Assembly: GCA_011800155.1 (NCBI GenBank)
Contig: CM022371.1
Location: forward strand, 1,798,001 to 1,862,000
Length of the DNA stretch: 64,000 nucleotides
Source of the DNA: Flammulina velutipes
Taxonomy: Eukaryota > Basidiomycota > Agaricomycetes > Agaricales > Physalacriaceae
Direction of reading: 5' to 3'
This document shows positions 32,142 to 43,671 of the stretch, one piece after another. The notes under the pieces are model-generated. The model was not told the DNA's origin. It saw only the letters and a program-made list of their open reading frames with translations, and searched no databases. Positions within the stretch are counted from its first letter, which is position 1. Every line of letters begins with the position of its first letter. Both the position numbers and the translations under genes were made by a program.

Positions 32142-35100
32142 ATGTCCTCTTCCCTTGAATCTCTCATTTCAAGTCTTGTCGTTGCCGCCAGAGACGACGC
32201 GTATCTCAAAGATGAACTGCTACTTCACTGTCAAGACATTCTCAACAGGTGCTCGTCGCCGTCAACCAGAAAACAGCATCTGAACTAGCATTTTCAAGCC
32301 ATATTGGCCAGAACAACGACCCCGACCTTGGACACCTGGCAGATCTCGTCAAACGACACTGTACGCTCATTTAAACTCCCTATTGCTCGTGAAGAGCTCA
32401 TCGATGTCCAGTACTGCACTCGTCGTCTGCAGGATCAACATCCTATCTCAAATTCACCAATCTCCTGTCGCGATTGCTAGACCAGGTGCGTACACGCGTC
32501 GTTGAGCATTTAAAAGCTTCACAATGTCTGTTCTAGCCTGTACTGTCCAAAAAGCACGCTGTCATACACTTCCTCTATGCCCTGGCTTCGTCGCAATCCA
32601 CGCAGGCCACTCCCCCAGCGCCGTCACTACTACCATCCATTGTCCCTCCACCACCACCGAAACACATACCAGTTGACACGCCTCCTGAAACGAGACAGCA
32701 GAGAGGACCATCCAAGGCAGAACTCTTACGCGACTATCGACAAAAGATAGGCAGAACACGACTACCTGAGCATCTGCTACTACGCGACACGCTCTATCTT
32801 CTCCAAGGCATATCCGGTAAGTATGTTCGATTCGCACAACAAGACGGCGAGGCGGAATACAGATTTACTTTTGCTGAGGATGCGGTGCGTCCCGTCCTTG
32901 ACCTCGTGTATAGTTTATTTAGCTACGAACAGAAGCACTCAATACCGGAGCCCGTCAAAACCCTCATTCACCGATTATCCGAAGTAGGCTATCTATATAC
33001 TCGCGTAGAGAGTTTTATCCGCGCGCGGGAAGGAGCTGCAGCTGTCGGCATGATAGAACAGAGCCTGTGCCACCACTTACAGGCGCAACTCACGGAATAC
33101 TACCGCCTCATTGCTGTCCTCGAGTCTCAAATGCCCGCCCCGTCCAAAGATGATCGACCAAGCTTGAAGCAGGAAGAAACGGGATTGACTCTTCGTCGGT
33201 TGGATGTTTGGATCAATGACTGGCGTCTAAGGATGAGAATGATGAGTGTCTGTGTAGAGGGTGCTCGAGGTAATACTCTTCTTTTTATGAAGGCAACTGA
33301 GCTAAACTTTTTGCAGATTCTAACGGGGGTGCACTCGTCAACCTAATCCACAGTTATACGGACAACGGCGATCCCTTCGTGCGCAAATTCACCGACCAGC
33401 TCTTGGAAGAGGTATCCTTGCTCCTTGTTAAAGGGATATAGATGTTGACCGTAATTTAGGTCTCCAAGCCCTTCTTTGCAACTCTTCATAAATGGCTTTT
33501 CTCCGGGGAGCTTTATGACCCGTTTAATGAGTTTTTCGTAGCTGTTGACCCTGCTTTGGCCCATCTGCAGTACATGAATTCATCTGGCGGGAATGGCCAG
33601 CTTGGCGACGAAGGCTTCGGGGGATTTTTGGGAGACAACGAGGCCAACGCGGAGCGGAGAGACAACACATCGAGGATATGGCGGTCAAAGTATCAATTCC
33701 GAAACGAAATGCTGCCAATGTTTGTTGGTGAAGCATTTGGACGTAAGGTATGTGTGTGTACTTCTGCTTTCTCACGACGCGTTGAACATCACCAAAGATT
33801 CTCTCCACAGGAAAGAGTTTGAATTTCATCCGCTATAGTTGTCATGATAGTGATTGGGTTGCAACACGGGAGAAAATGAGCCATACAGGTGGTAGTGAGT
33901 CCCATACTTTTGAACGTTAATCTTGCTACTCATTGACAATCTCATTAGCTCTCAAATACAGCGATATCAATGGACTCGAACGATCCATCGATGCTGCGTA
34001 CCAAGTTGCAAGTCACAGACTGTTCGAAGTGTTTGTGGACAAATTCAAACTCTTGGAACACCTAACAGCCTTAAAACACTACTTACTCCTTGGCCACGGT
34101 GATTTCGTGGAGCAATTAATGGAGGCATTGGGGTATGTGAGCCCTTAACATCTCAGTTCCATGCTCACCGTCTGTAGACCTAGTCTAACGCGTCCAGCGA
34201 ACACCCTCTTCCGACACAACCTCACCGCCAATCTTGAAACGGCTATACGGTCGTCCAACGCACAACACGATCCACCGGATGTTCTGCGGCGGTTGGATGC
34301 TCGTATGCTCGAGTACACCCATGGCGAGATTGGTTGGGACGTCTTCACGTTGGAATACAAAGTCGACGCTCCAATTGACACCGTCATCGATCCCGAGAGC
34401 ATGATTAAATACCTCAAACTCTTTAACCACCTCTGGCAAATGAAGAGGATCGAGAGTGTTTTGGGCCAAGGCTGGATGCGCGTCGCAGGTGATGCACGGA
34501 CGTTCCTGAGGGTGCCAGGTACGGTTTCTCGTCGTGCTTGAAAATAAGTTATTTTGTTGACGTCCTTCGACAGAACTTGAATTCCAATGGCATCAAATTC
34601 GTCTAGTGAATGCTGAGATGATCCATTTCATACGGCAGATGCAGGCGTATTGTTATTTGGATGCGATAGAGTGCTCATGGAAAGCATTGATGGACTTTAT
34701 CAACAAGAAGGAAGGCGACCTCGATGCACTCATCAGTGCACATCGAACATATCTCGATCGAATGGTCAAAAAGGTTCTTCTGTTAAGTCCCAAAACGGGA
34801 AGAGAGGTGCGTCTATTGCGATATTCATTTTTTGTCCGGGCTGACGGTGTGTAGGAGGTGTTGCTGATCCATTTGCGTGAGATATTTACCATCATCTTGC
34901 AATTTCGGGAAGCCTCGGTCAGTACCTCTCTGCTTCTAGGCAACACTAGGTGACCTTTGACTTCAGGATAACTTTTATAACTACTGCCTATCAGAATCAG
35001 TGCGTCGTGATCGTGAGCTCGACGCGGAAAGAGTGGGTAACATGTCAACTGCCAATGCTTCTACGCTGACTCCATTCTCATCAGGGCGTTTACACTGGCC

Positions 35101-35306
35101 GTGAAACACAGTCGTCACTGAAGGACTCTTTACCTCACATGCTGGACCCCGTCAAGGAATACGGGAGATCTTTCTCAGAGAAAGCTCAGACCCTCGTACA
35201 ACATCTACAAGTGCACTCTGACCTGGACTGCCGATTTTTGGCCGTTAGACTCAATTTCGCTGACTTTTATCGTTCGAAGAAAGAACAGCAGCAGAAGCAG
35301 TCGTAG
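32142..35306 (+). CDS. ALP6: Gamma-tubulin complex component 3 (Alp6/Spc98-like)
   Basis: Component of the gamma-tubulin complex that nucleates microtubules at spindle pole bodies. About a dozen exons, roughly 820 residues. The first exon from ATG 32142 encodes MSSSLESLISSLVVAARDDA. GRIP1 features: RDTLYLLQGISGKYVRF, then LTEYYRLIAVLESQ, then LTLRRLDVWINDW, then GELYDPFNEFFVAVDP. GRIP2 features: LTALKHYLLLGHGDFVEQLM, then LTRPANTLFRHNLTANLETA, then PDVLRRLDARMLE, GWDVFTLEYKVDAPI and LFNHLWQMKRIE. These follow human GCP3 closely, including the GHGDFV and NLTANLETA blocks, so I prefer GCP3 to GCP2. The gene is only 33 bp downstream of the BRCT gene on the same strand. Confidence 0.93.
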
Positions 35307-35582
35307 CGATGTGGCAGAGGACTGACGGACTATCTATCTATTGTTACTTATCTGTTATGTTGTAATACTGTAGATTTGCTGTGTCGCTTTCAACTCTGTA
35401 TTACTCAATACCCATAGCGACCAAGAACAGCCAAAAGCTTTCACAGAATCAGATCTGTACGCACGAACCAGACGACATTCCCTGGACTATGGCACATCCG
35501 ACATGTCCATAGAGGAAAGGCTCCTTGGTCCTCCGCATAAGATGCGCGCCAGAGGCCTATGGCAGTCCTCGACGCGTCCCTA

Positions 35583-37285
35583 CTATCTAGACGCCGCTGA
35601 CGTTAAGGCAAACACCATATCGAGCGCGCCTTTGGTTTTGGTCAGTTCTCGCTGGAAACGAAGCTCTGCGAGGACCTTTCTCCGAAGGTTGACGAAGAGG
35701 GCGTCGATGAGGGGCGACTGGCCCAGGACGGATGAATACATTTCTATAAAGAGAGTAAGTAACGATGATGGCGAAAGGGATAGTGGCATACCGATGACAA
35801 TACTTGCTACATCGCAGACCAATTCTCCAAACCGTGGATCAGTGACATGCTTAAGAAGCATGCGGAGTATGGGTTCGAGTAGGACATCATCACGACCCGC
35901 CAGGGCTATTCGCAGCCCATCTCGGTGGATAAGTTCTTGTATTAGTGCGAATTTGGTCGTGGGCGGGACATTCTGGTGGGATGTGAGAATAAGACCGGGT
36001 TTAATGAGATATGAAGGTACCTTGCGCAGAACGGAGTCTAGGGCAGCAGAGTACTTGAAGCTCTTGAGTAGTCGATCGTATTCCTTTAGGCGTTTTGAAC
36101 GTTTGCTCTCTACGCGGAACTCGTTGACATCGCCGACGGGTCTTGACTTGACTTTGGACTTGACTGTCCCTTTGCCAATGTCGGCTGTTGAGGCGCCGAG
36201 GAAGGATTGCCACGTCCCGGAAGATTGCAAGTGAGGTTGTGCTGAAGGCTCTGAGGCTTTCGGTTGTCGCCGTCTTACTGAAAGAGTGCCGTCTGTCATA
36301 CCAGCGGCAATGTGTGTCTCGTCTGGCTATCGGGGGTGTCAACATTTGAGTATGAAAGGTGAGCAAATGTTCATACCGATATTGCAAGGCAGAGAATAGG
36401 CGCAGGGTAGCGCATTGTGTGTACAACGTTGTACGAGCTCACGTCGTATACCTTGACCATCTGATCAAGACCACCTGTGAGAAGGCGGCTGGCGGACGAA
36501 TTGAAAGTCATGGCGGTGATTGTCTTTTGGTGATTTGAAAGTGCGCGAGTGCATCGTCCACCAGCAACGATGTCCCATACGCGGATGATCGGACCACTGG
36601 ACGAGACGGCGGCTGTGCCAGAAGGGAACATTAGGACCTGTTCGACTGCAGTTTTCTCGCCGGCGGCCTGGCTCATGAGCATTTCGCAGTCGCCGGACCG
36701 GGCGTCGAATAGACGGACGGTGCCATCGTACGAACCAGTAAGGACGACGTTCGGATTCGAGGTGGATACCTGGCCGGCCCGAACGTAGTCGGTGTGAGCA
36801 GCAAATGTTGTTATGCTCGTTTGTGACGGAACGTCCCAGAGCCGTGCAGTTGTGTCGTCGGAGCACGATAGTATCTGCGTCGGCGTCAAGGCAGAGAACT
36901 TGGTCACATACACAGGTTGTTTGTGCGCGTCCAGCGTTCGCAGAATCGCGCGCGAGTTGATGTCAAACACCTGGATCAGCCCGCTGTCGTCGCCAGCCAC
37001 GACGAGCTTGCCGTCTGCTCGTATTGTTCCACTGCGGGCAACATCCTTGAAGCGCGAGATGGTCTTGGTCACCTTTTGCGTGCGCGGTGCGAATATCTGG
37101 ACGCGAGTGGCGGCAGTTACAGCGTAGCGATGTGGCTTGGACGGTGCGAAATGGACGCAGGTGATAGGCGCATATTCCTTGACAAAGACTGGGTATTTGA
37201 ACTGGCGCCAGTAACGCGATTCTGGCGTATGTTTCGTCGACGCCGGACGAGGATGTGCTTTTACGACGAGTGGCTGATAGTCCAT
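35583..37285 (-). CDS. UTP15: U3 snoRNP subunit Utp15
   Basis: WD40 subunit of the t-UTP/UtpA complex of the small-subunit processome, acting in pre-18S rRNA transcription and processing in the nucleolus. Three exons, about 530 residues, close to yeast Utp15 (513). The N-terminal beta-propeller shows WD repeats ending in CSDDTTARLWD, TGSYDGTVRLFD, SSSGPIIRVWD and TGGLDQMVKVYD. The C-terminal Utp15 domain is clear: KRLKEYDRLLKSFKYSAALD, then LIQELIHRDGLRIALAGRD, then LEPILRMLLKHVTDPRF. Start at ATG 37285 (MDYQPLVVKAHPRP). It is divergent from the TCTP gene, with a CACGTG between them, which fits shared growth-linked control of ribosome biogenesis (inferred). Confidence 0.95.
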
Positions 37286-37327
37286 TCTTGACAGCCTCGA
37301 AACTTTTTTGATGGCAAATTTTCCAAT

Positions 37328-37333
37328 CACGTG
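37328..37333. promoter_or_regulatory. CACGTG palindrome between UTP15 and TCTP
   Basis: CACGTG in the 136-bp divergent promoter, in the context AATCACGTGG. Candidate bHLH-factor site; function inferred. Confidence 0.4.
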
Positions 37334-37421
37334 GCTAGATCGCACTGATAATCAGTGCTTTGCTGTTTGTCTTCTCTCCACTCAACTCAACTTGTACTTT
37401 TTTTATTTCCATCTTGTAGCA

Positions 37422-38227
37422 ATGTTGTTGTATAGCGATATTCTCACCGACGATGAGATGTGCTCAGACGCATACCCGGTGCAAGTATTTCTTATTCTGC
37501 GCCAATCTATCCAACACTCATCCAGCTACAGAAAACTTGTCGACGACATTGTCTACGAAGTCGACTGCCAGCTCATCACTGTGAAGCCCGGTGCCGACGT
37601 CGACATCGGTACGTCTCTTGACTTTCATGTCGCAGCAATTCACCAACGAGTTGTCCAGGTGCCAACCCATCTGCTGAGGACGGCGACGATGCACTGGAAG
37701 AGGGCGCCACACAAGTCAACAACGTCGTCTACTCCTTCCGTCTCCAGCAAACATCTTTCGACAAAAAGTCCTTCCTCACCTACCTCAAGGTCCGTTGTTC
37801 TCTCCCCCCCCCCAAGGATCTCCATTCTAACAGCGTACAGGGGTACATGAAGGCTGTTAAGGCAAAGCTTTCCGAAGATCGTGTCGTTGCCTTTGAAAAG
37901 GGCGCTGCAGCCTACGCAAAAAAGATCGTTGCCAACTTCAAGGACTACGAATTTGTATGTGGCGCTTATTCTTTGACGATCTACTGATCCTCATCGCTGC
38001 CTCAGTACACTGGCGAGAGCATGAACCCCGATGGCATGATCGCACTTCTCAACTACCGAGTACGCCTTGCCCATCTATCAGTCGTACTAAGCTCACTAAG
38101 ATTCCGTTTTTTCAGGAGGACGGTGTCACTCGTATGTTATTCATCTCTGTGATGTACTTGAGAACTAACACCGCTGGCAGCCTATTTCACGTTCTGGAAG
38201 GATGGTCTCAAGGTTATCAAGCTCTGA
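37422..38227 (+). CDS. TMA19: Translationally controlled tumour protein (TCTP/Tma19)
   Basis: Highly conserved small protein linked to ribosomes, growth and microtubules. Starts at ATG 37422 with MLLYSDILTDDEMCSDAYP. The intron after exon 1 begins GC: exon 1 ends with GT of the codon at 37480, the donor is GCAAGT at 37481, and exon 2 resumes at 37532. This splice gives DAYPVKLVDDIVYEVDC, the expected TCTP sequence; a GT donor one dinucleotide earlier breaks the frame. Later exons give GDDALEEGATQVNNVVYSFR, YLKGYMKAVKAKL, FYTGESMNPDGMIALLNYRE and TPYFTFWKDGLKVIKL, matching the family to the last residue. Retaining the 51-nt intron would insert 17 residues with no stop. One later intron carries a run of ten C. 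Function well established in the family. Confidence 0.96.
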
Positions 38228-38382
38228 CTTGTGTTTTTATTATCAATCTACCTTGCACACTTGTTTTGGGAAATACGCATTGTGTTGGGCTGTACTTTAA
38301 TGTTGAATCAAACGCGCATCCAAAGACTACAATAAGCGCGCCACATCGGCACGATGCCGGACTTGCGTTCTTTCTTACCATC

Positions 38383-39787
38383 ATGTCTAATTTGTACCGC
38401 ACTGCAATGAGTGCTCGACTCGCCAAACTACCTGCCACAGTGCCAGGCGACGACGGTGAATATGAAGACAACGAAGAAGAAGAAACGGAAGACTCGCTCG
38501 GCTCTCTTCCAGGACGAGGCCTTGGACCGCCTGCAATGTCCGTGGTGTCGTCTTTCCATCTGCGTGCTGAATCCTAAACGCACTAGGCCTCGCCGCAACC
38601 AGACTTCTGCACCGAAAGGCGACCCAAATCCTGCCTTTGCGCCGATATCAGCTTCAACGTACTTTGACACTGCAGCGATGGTCCAGGTGCCTTCGCGCGG
38701 ACTGGACTTTCGTGTCTATTACACGCCTCCCAAATTTGAGGATGGGGCCGTAATGGTGTGCCACCACGGTGCTGGATATTCTGGACTCAGCTTTGCTTGT
38801 GTCGCGAGAGAGATCGTAGACATGACCAAGGGGGAATGTGGCGTGCTGTCCATCGACGCCAGAAGACACGGTGCGTCTCTTCTGTTGCGCTCGTTGCCTT
38901 CTCTAATGTACTGTAGGCAGGACAACTCCGTCAGGCGACAAAGACGACAGCGATCTTTCTATTGAAGAGCTAGTTCAAGACTTTACGGAACTCGTCAAGA
39001 CTGTCTTTAGCGACGCGTCCAAGGCACCCACGTTATTGGTGAAACATACCGCTGTAGTATCCACTTGACTAATTCGATGCTATAGCTTATTGGCCATAGT
39101 ATGGGAGGCTCTGTCGTTGTCCGTTCGTGTCCTCTTCTCTTGGACGCCAAATATCGGATCGCTGGTGTCGTTGTTCTAGACGTCGTAGAAGGTATCCTAC
39201 GATCTCTTTTTAATTGGATACTGACCAACTCTCGTCATAAGGCTCTGCTATAGACGCTCTACCACACATGAATAGTCTACTGAATGCCCGGCCAGATGGG
39301 TTTGACAGTCCCGAAGAGACAATCGAATGGCATCTAAACACCAAAACTTTGCGAAATGCCAACTCGGCAAGAGTCTCGATACCGACCATCATCAAGCCCT
39401 CGGAATCCGATTCTCCACTCGTTCCCAAGTACGTGTGGCGGACACCCCTTCGATCTACCGCGCCCTATTGGCGAAGTAAGTGAGCCTCAGAATCTCAACT
39501 TTTAACATTGTAACGTCTTGCACATAGGTTGGTTCGAAGGTCTCTCGTCGCGCTTCCTGACCTGTCGGACAGCACGGTTGCTCGTCCTTGCGGGCACGGA
39601 TCGTCTAGACAAGGAGCTGATGATTGGGCAGATGCAGGGTAAATTCCAGCTCGTGGTATTACCTTCGGTGGGACATATGCTGCATGAAGATGATCCTACC
39701 GGCGCTGCAGAGGTACTGGTGGAATTCTGGAGACGGAATGAGAGAGCCAACATCCCAATCAAAGTGAAGAAAGTCGGGGAGTTGTAA
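38383..39787 (+). CDS. PPE1: Protein phosphatase 2A methylesterase (Ppe1/PME-1)
   Basis: Alpha/beta hydrolase that removes the methyl group from the C-terminal Leu of the PP2A catalytic subunit. About 400 residues in about seven exons. The N terminus ([18 protein letters not shown]) and an acidic linker precede [14 protein letters not shown] and [20 protein letters not shown]. Catalytic features: [17 protein letters not shown] (oxyanion region), the nucleophile elbow GHSMGG, an Asp in [13 protein letters not shown] and the His in [13 protein letters not shown], so the Ser-Asp-His triad looks complete. The first intron (about 38,540-38,585) has a weak donor and its exact end is uncertain. It is 155 bp downstream of TCTP on the same strand. 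Confidence 0.93.
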
Positions 39788-40363
39788 TTCAGTAAGGGAC
39801 AACTGACCTGTACTGATGATGAAGCAAATTCGACACGACTATATCGATGTCTTGAATTGTCTGGTGTGTTCTCGGGAGTCAGTGTGCAGCTTACAGAGCA
39901 TGTGGGCACAGAGCGGACTCGGCAAGTGTACTTCCTTGCCAGAGGTCATCTGGAACGGAGAATTGCCGTCGGCACCAAATGTTGTTGATTGTTGACGCTC
40001 ACTTGAATTCTTTAGGACGTCTCTCTGCCGCTGTACAACTAGCTGGTCGCCGATATCTGGGGCTTCTTTCACTAGGCTACGGCGGACTATGGTGTAAGGT
40101 ATGTTTAATGATGATCCTGCCTGCAGCTGCCGATGTCTTTTGAATTACTCCGGTCATTGAGTGAGAGCTACATGGCGCCTCTGACGTTAGCTTACCAGAG
40201 GTCCTTGAGCCACCGGTGAACTGACAAATCTGAGTAACGGCCAGAGGGAATAAATAGAACCAGCGGGACCACTCGGGTACGGGGCTTGGTCAATGGTATA
40301 AAAGTTGCTGACGCCTCGACGTAACATTCCCCGGACATCCCTCTATCGATAAGCATCATCGCA
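39788..40363. other. Intergenic region upstream of MARVEL-type gene
   Basis: About 0.6 kb with 3' sequence of PPE1 and the promoter of the next gene. Minus-strand open frames at 39502-39909 and 39839-40072 have no domains and are not called. No RNA gene is evident. Confidence 0.45.
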
Positions 40364-41117
40364 ATGGCTGGCGGTAAGCGTCCGTTCGTCGATCTGGAAT
40401 ACAATGGCTCACTTCAGCACACAGAAAAGCAAGTTGAACCCGTTACGTTCAAGACTTTCTGGAGATCGCCTCGTCGTGTCATCTATGCTGTTGGATTCTT
40501 CTTGGTGTTCGCGCTAAGTTTGTATATCGATGGCACACATTCACCTTGTATTGACATGCTTTTCAGCCGTCTCTGAACTCGGCCTGGTCTCTCAACAGCT
40601 CCACAATGGTGGCAACGACTACGCCAACTATCCTGGCATGGAATATAAACACGATTTGGGACTCCTGCTCTTCAGCTGTGTCTTCACCTTCCTGTACTTG
40701 ATCATCCACATCAAGGCAGAGGGCGTTGGCCGTACGTCGTTGCAAACTTCTGTCCACTGTGATCCATCTCTGATCAGATAAACATAGTTGTCGCATTCTT
40801 CTCCTTCATTGCTGCCGTATTTTGGGGAACTGGTGCTGGTGTTATGTACCAGGTTTCCCCCTTCCGGGCGTACAATTGTGGCAATCCCGCCGACTCTTTC
40901 GAGCCCAATTGGGCTCGTTTCCACGATCAATGCTCCAGAATTGTTGCCATTCAAGGTGTTGCTTGGGCTCTTTGTGCGTTCCTGTAGTATCTCCACGTAT
41001 CAATATACTGACATAGCGTGCTTGCCAGGGGGTCTCTTCGTTATCTTATTCTTCGGCATCCTTCTACACAAGGTGGAACTCCGTCCTAGACCTAACATCA
41101 CCTTCTACGGCCCTTGA
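40364..41117 (+). CDS. MARVEL-type four-helix membrane protein
   Basis: About 190-residue membrane protein with the four-helix layout of fungal MARVEL-domain proteins, which occur at plasma-membrane subdomains and in vesicle trafficking. Four exons. Helix 1: VIYAVGFFLVFALS-AVSELG across the first intron. Helix 2: LGLLLFSCVFTFLYLIIHI. Helix 3: VVAFFSFIAAVFWGTGAGVM. Helix 4: AIQGVAWALW followed by GLFVILFFGILLHKVEL. Short soluble ends (MAGGKRPFVDLEYNG and RPRPNITFYGP). Charged residues sit between helices. The MARVEL call rests on topology and helix character rather than an invariant motif. Confidence 0.75.
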
Positions 41118-41414
41118 ACAAAATGCCTCATCTACGCAACAGTAACGCCTTTTCTTGTGATTGCATTCTCTTTCAATGTTGTACGCAGTAATACTTCCAT
41201 ACCTTCATCTTCTACTCTTGTATTACCACCACTTTCAAGTATACTATCATGCCATTTCCTAGTTATGTGCCTGTGTGTCCCTCAATTCTGTCGCGGGCAT
41301 AAACAATTACAAGGTAAGCCACACCTCTACTATTTGCAAACTTGACTCTACATTGACAATACACTATTAATAGCACCTGCACATTACGAACCTAAACCCA
41401 AGTAAAATAACCCC

Positions 41415-42568
41415 TCATACTGCAACAGCGGGCGTCACTTCTGAAAGTGAAGAATGCAATCTAGGTCCTTCAAGAGAATACTCCGTGTTTTGAGAACCTC
41501 CATCGGACTCGTCGCTGTCAGACCCGACGTAGAACGCCGTCGATCCGCTAGTCATTCTTCTTGTCAATCCAGGTCGCCCGCTCAACACATCCTCCTCGAC
41601 ATCAAACGGCCTGCGAGCGCTCATCACACCATCCGAGTACGTCCTCTTCACCATCGCCATCTCCTTTCGGATCGCGTTCACCCTCGCACGGTCGTACACG
41701 GTGATCTGCATAGTTTTCGCCTTCACGAGCTTCTCTCTCTCCTTGAGTTTCTTGGGTATCGACATATTGCGGATGGTGTTATAAGGGTAGGGGCTGCCTG
41801 GTCTTGCCTTGTATTCGCGGTAAGCATCCCAGTCCATGCGTTTCCACCGTTCTTTTGCCTCCGCTTCTGTGACACACCCAAGCTCCATGAGTCGGTACAA
41901 GGTCTTGCCCGCTATCGGGCTGACGCGCGGGTCCTCACGCATCCGAATCTCGTACTCTGCGATGGCGAGATGCTGGTCGAATATCTCTGGGATGGGCGCG
42001 TGGCGAGGAATGTAGGCGAAATCGCGCACTGTGACCTGTTGTCGGGAGGAGTATGACGACGAGTACGAGGATACGCTCATCGTGGGAACATGTGAAGCAC
42101 TATCCGAGGGGTCGTCCGCGTCGGTCTCCGAGTCGTCTCCTGTCGTGGAGGAGGAGTGGCAGCTCCCACTGGACTCTGACGGTGTGGAGGAATTGAGAGG
42201 GATTACTATCTGTGGGAGAAACCATCCTAGTAAGCCCAGGCGCCCACATATCACTGACAGTGAGAATGCTCACAGGTGCAAGGGGCTGTTTCCTGAGACC
42301 GTCAATTTTCTCTGGTCTAATAGAAAACACAGGCACTTTGGCGGTATTCTGGAGGGGGGAAGAAGGCGACATCAATAACCAACGCGGAAAAAATGTGGAG
42401 ATAACATGCATCCGGGTCAACGTGTATCTTGACGAGTTGGTGGTGCGCTTCAACTGTTTTCGTCGGCTTTAATGGCTTTTTCTTGACGAGATTGCGAGGG
42501 TTAGATTGATAGCGTGGGATGAGCAGGGCACCGAGGGTCGACATGACAGAGGTACGGCGGGATCCCAT
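41415..42568 (-). CDS. Protein of unknown function
   Basis: Three-exon gene of about 335 residues that I cannot assign. Exon 1 from ATG 42568 encodes a basic segment (GALLIPRYQSNPRNLVKKKP). A middle exon carries VPVFSIRPEKIDGLRKQP and ends at a GTGAGC donor. The exact first donor (about 42,410-42,440) is uncertain because the better-looking sites give a stop. The last exon has a Ser-rich stretch and then a regular, helical, charged domain: VRDFAYIPRHAPIPEIFDQH, then EYEIRMREDPRVSP, then ERWKRMDWDAYREYKARPG and KLKEREKLVKAKTMQITVYD. That part looks conserved and folded. No catalytic motif is evident. Confidence 0.6.
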
Positions 42569-43671
42569 ATTGACAATGACAGACGAGGGGGAAAGCGAGA
42601 GGGCAAAGAGCGAATGGATGAAGGGGACGTAGATATATGATGTCGATGGAGCCGCCGCCGTTGGTGGACTGGAGGGAATGGGGAAAAGGTGAAAGATGAT
42701 GATGGGCGTTGTTTCGTCAAAGCGCTGCTTATAGATGCTTTCGGCATACGCTAATACCTTAACGGCGCGGTAGAACGCATCCGATGTGTCTTACTTCGAC
42801 GAAGATACTGGCCTGAATCATTCAAAAGTCTGACTTTCGCCCTGTGACCACGGTGTGACGACCCGTGTGCCCACTCGTATTTTCCGCTTTTACCTTGGAT
42901 CCTCTATCGAATGACATCGTAAAACATGCATTCCGAGATCTGGATAGACATATTCTGCTTTGCGAGTGAATGTGCACCTGAAAAATCCTCAACGGGCCAT
43001 CTCGGGCTACAGTGCGTGACATTCATTTCAGACTGTCTTACATGCTTTGCGCTCTTTCCTACATGCCCCGATGCATCCGATTATCAATCTATTGACCGAT
43101 ACCATATAGTAACATTATGAGGGAACATTGAAGAACTGGTCTGCACTGCCATGCACGGCGAAATTAGGGCGTTGTGCGTAGATCGGCGCCTCGTACAAGC
43201 CTCGTACTTGCGTGTCTTCATTGATTTCAAGGGTCACCTTAATCTTATCAGCGTCTATTCTACAAATTCGCCAGTGGAAGCTCCCATTTCTGCATAGTTA
43301 CGATCCAGCAACACTCCACCTCGGCCTGCACTGTCCTGTATGGAAGCAGAAGAGCATGCGTAACGCTCTTCGCAGAATTCCATCTTTCCGAGAGTCGCAA
43401 CCCGCAGCTTGCATTGCCAATCGTTACATACCCGATCGATGACACCCATAGGTGTCCATACAGCGAGCGCACAAAAATAGACTGCCATTAGAAAGATGTG
43501 AACGATAAAGGGACCTCGGGAGGATAGAGATAATGGTACAACAATGTAATGTAGGATAGGAAAAGAAAACCGTTCGCCTGAAATATATGATACCTTTTAC
43601 CGTGAGATCATCATCATTATCGTACCTTCTTCTCGCTTGGCCCAGCGCACTATCCGCAACCTCTAATTCCT
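42569..43671. other. Intergenic region of about 1.1 kb
   Basis: Largest gap in the window. Open frames on both strands are short, overlap one another and carry no recognisable domain. I see no RNA gene, repeat or mobile element. Confidence 0.45.
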
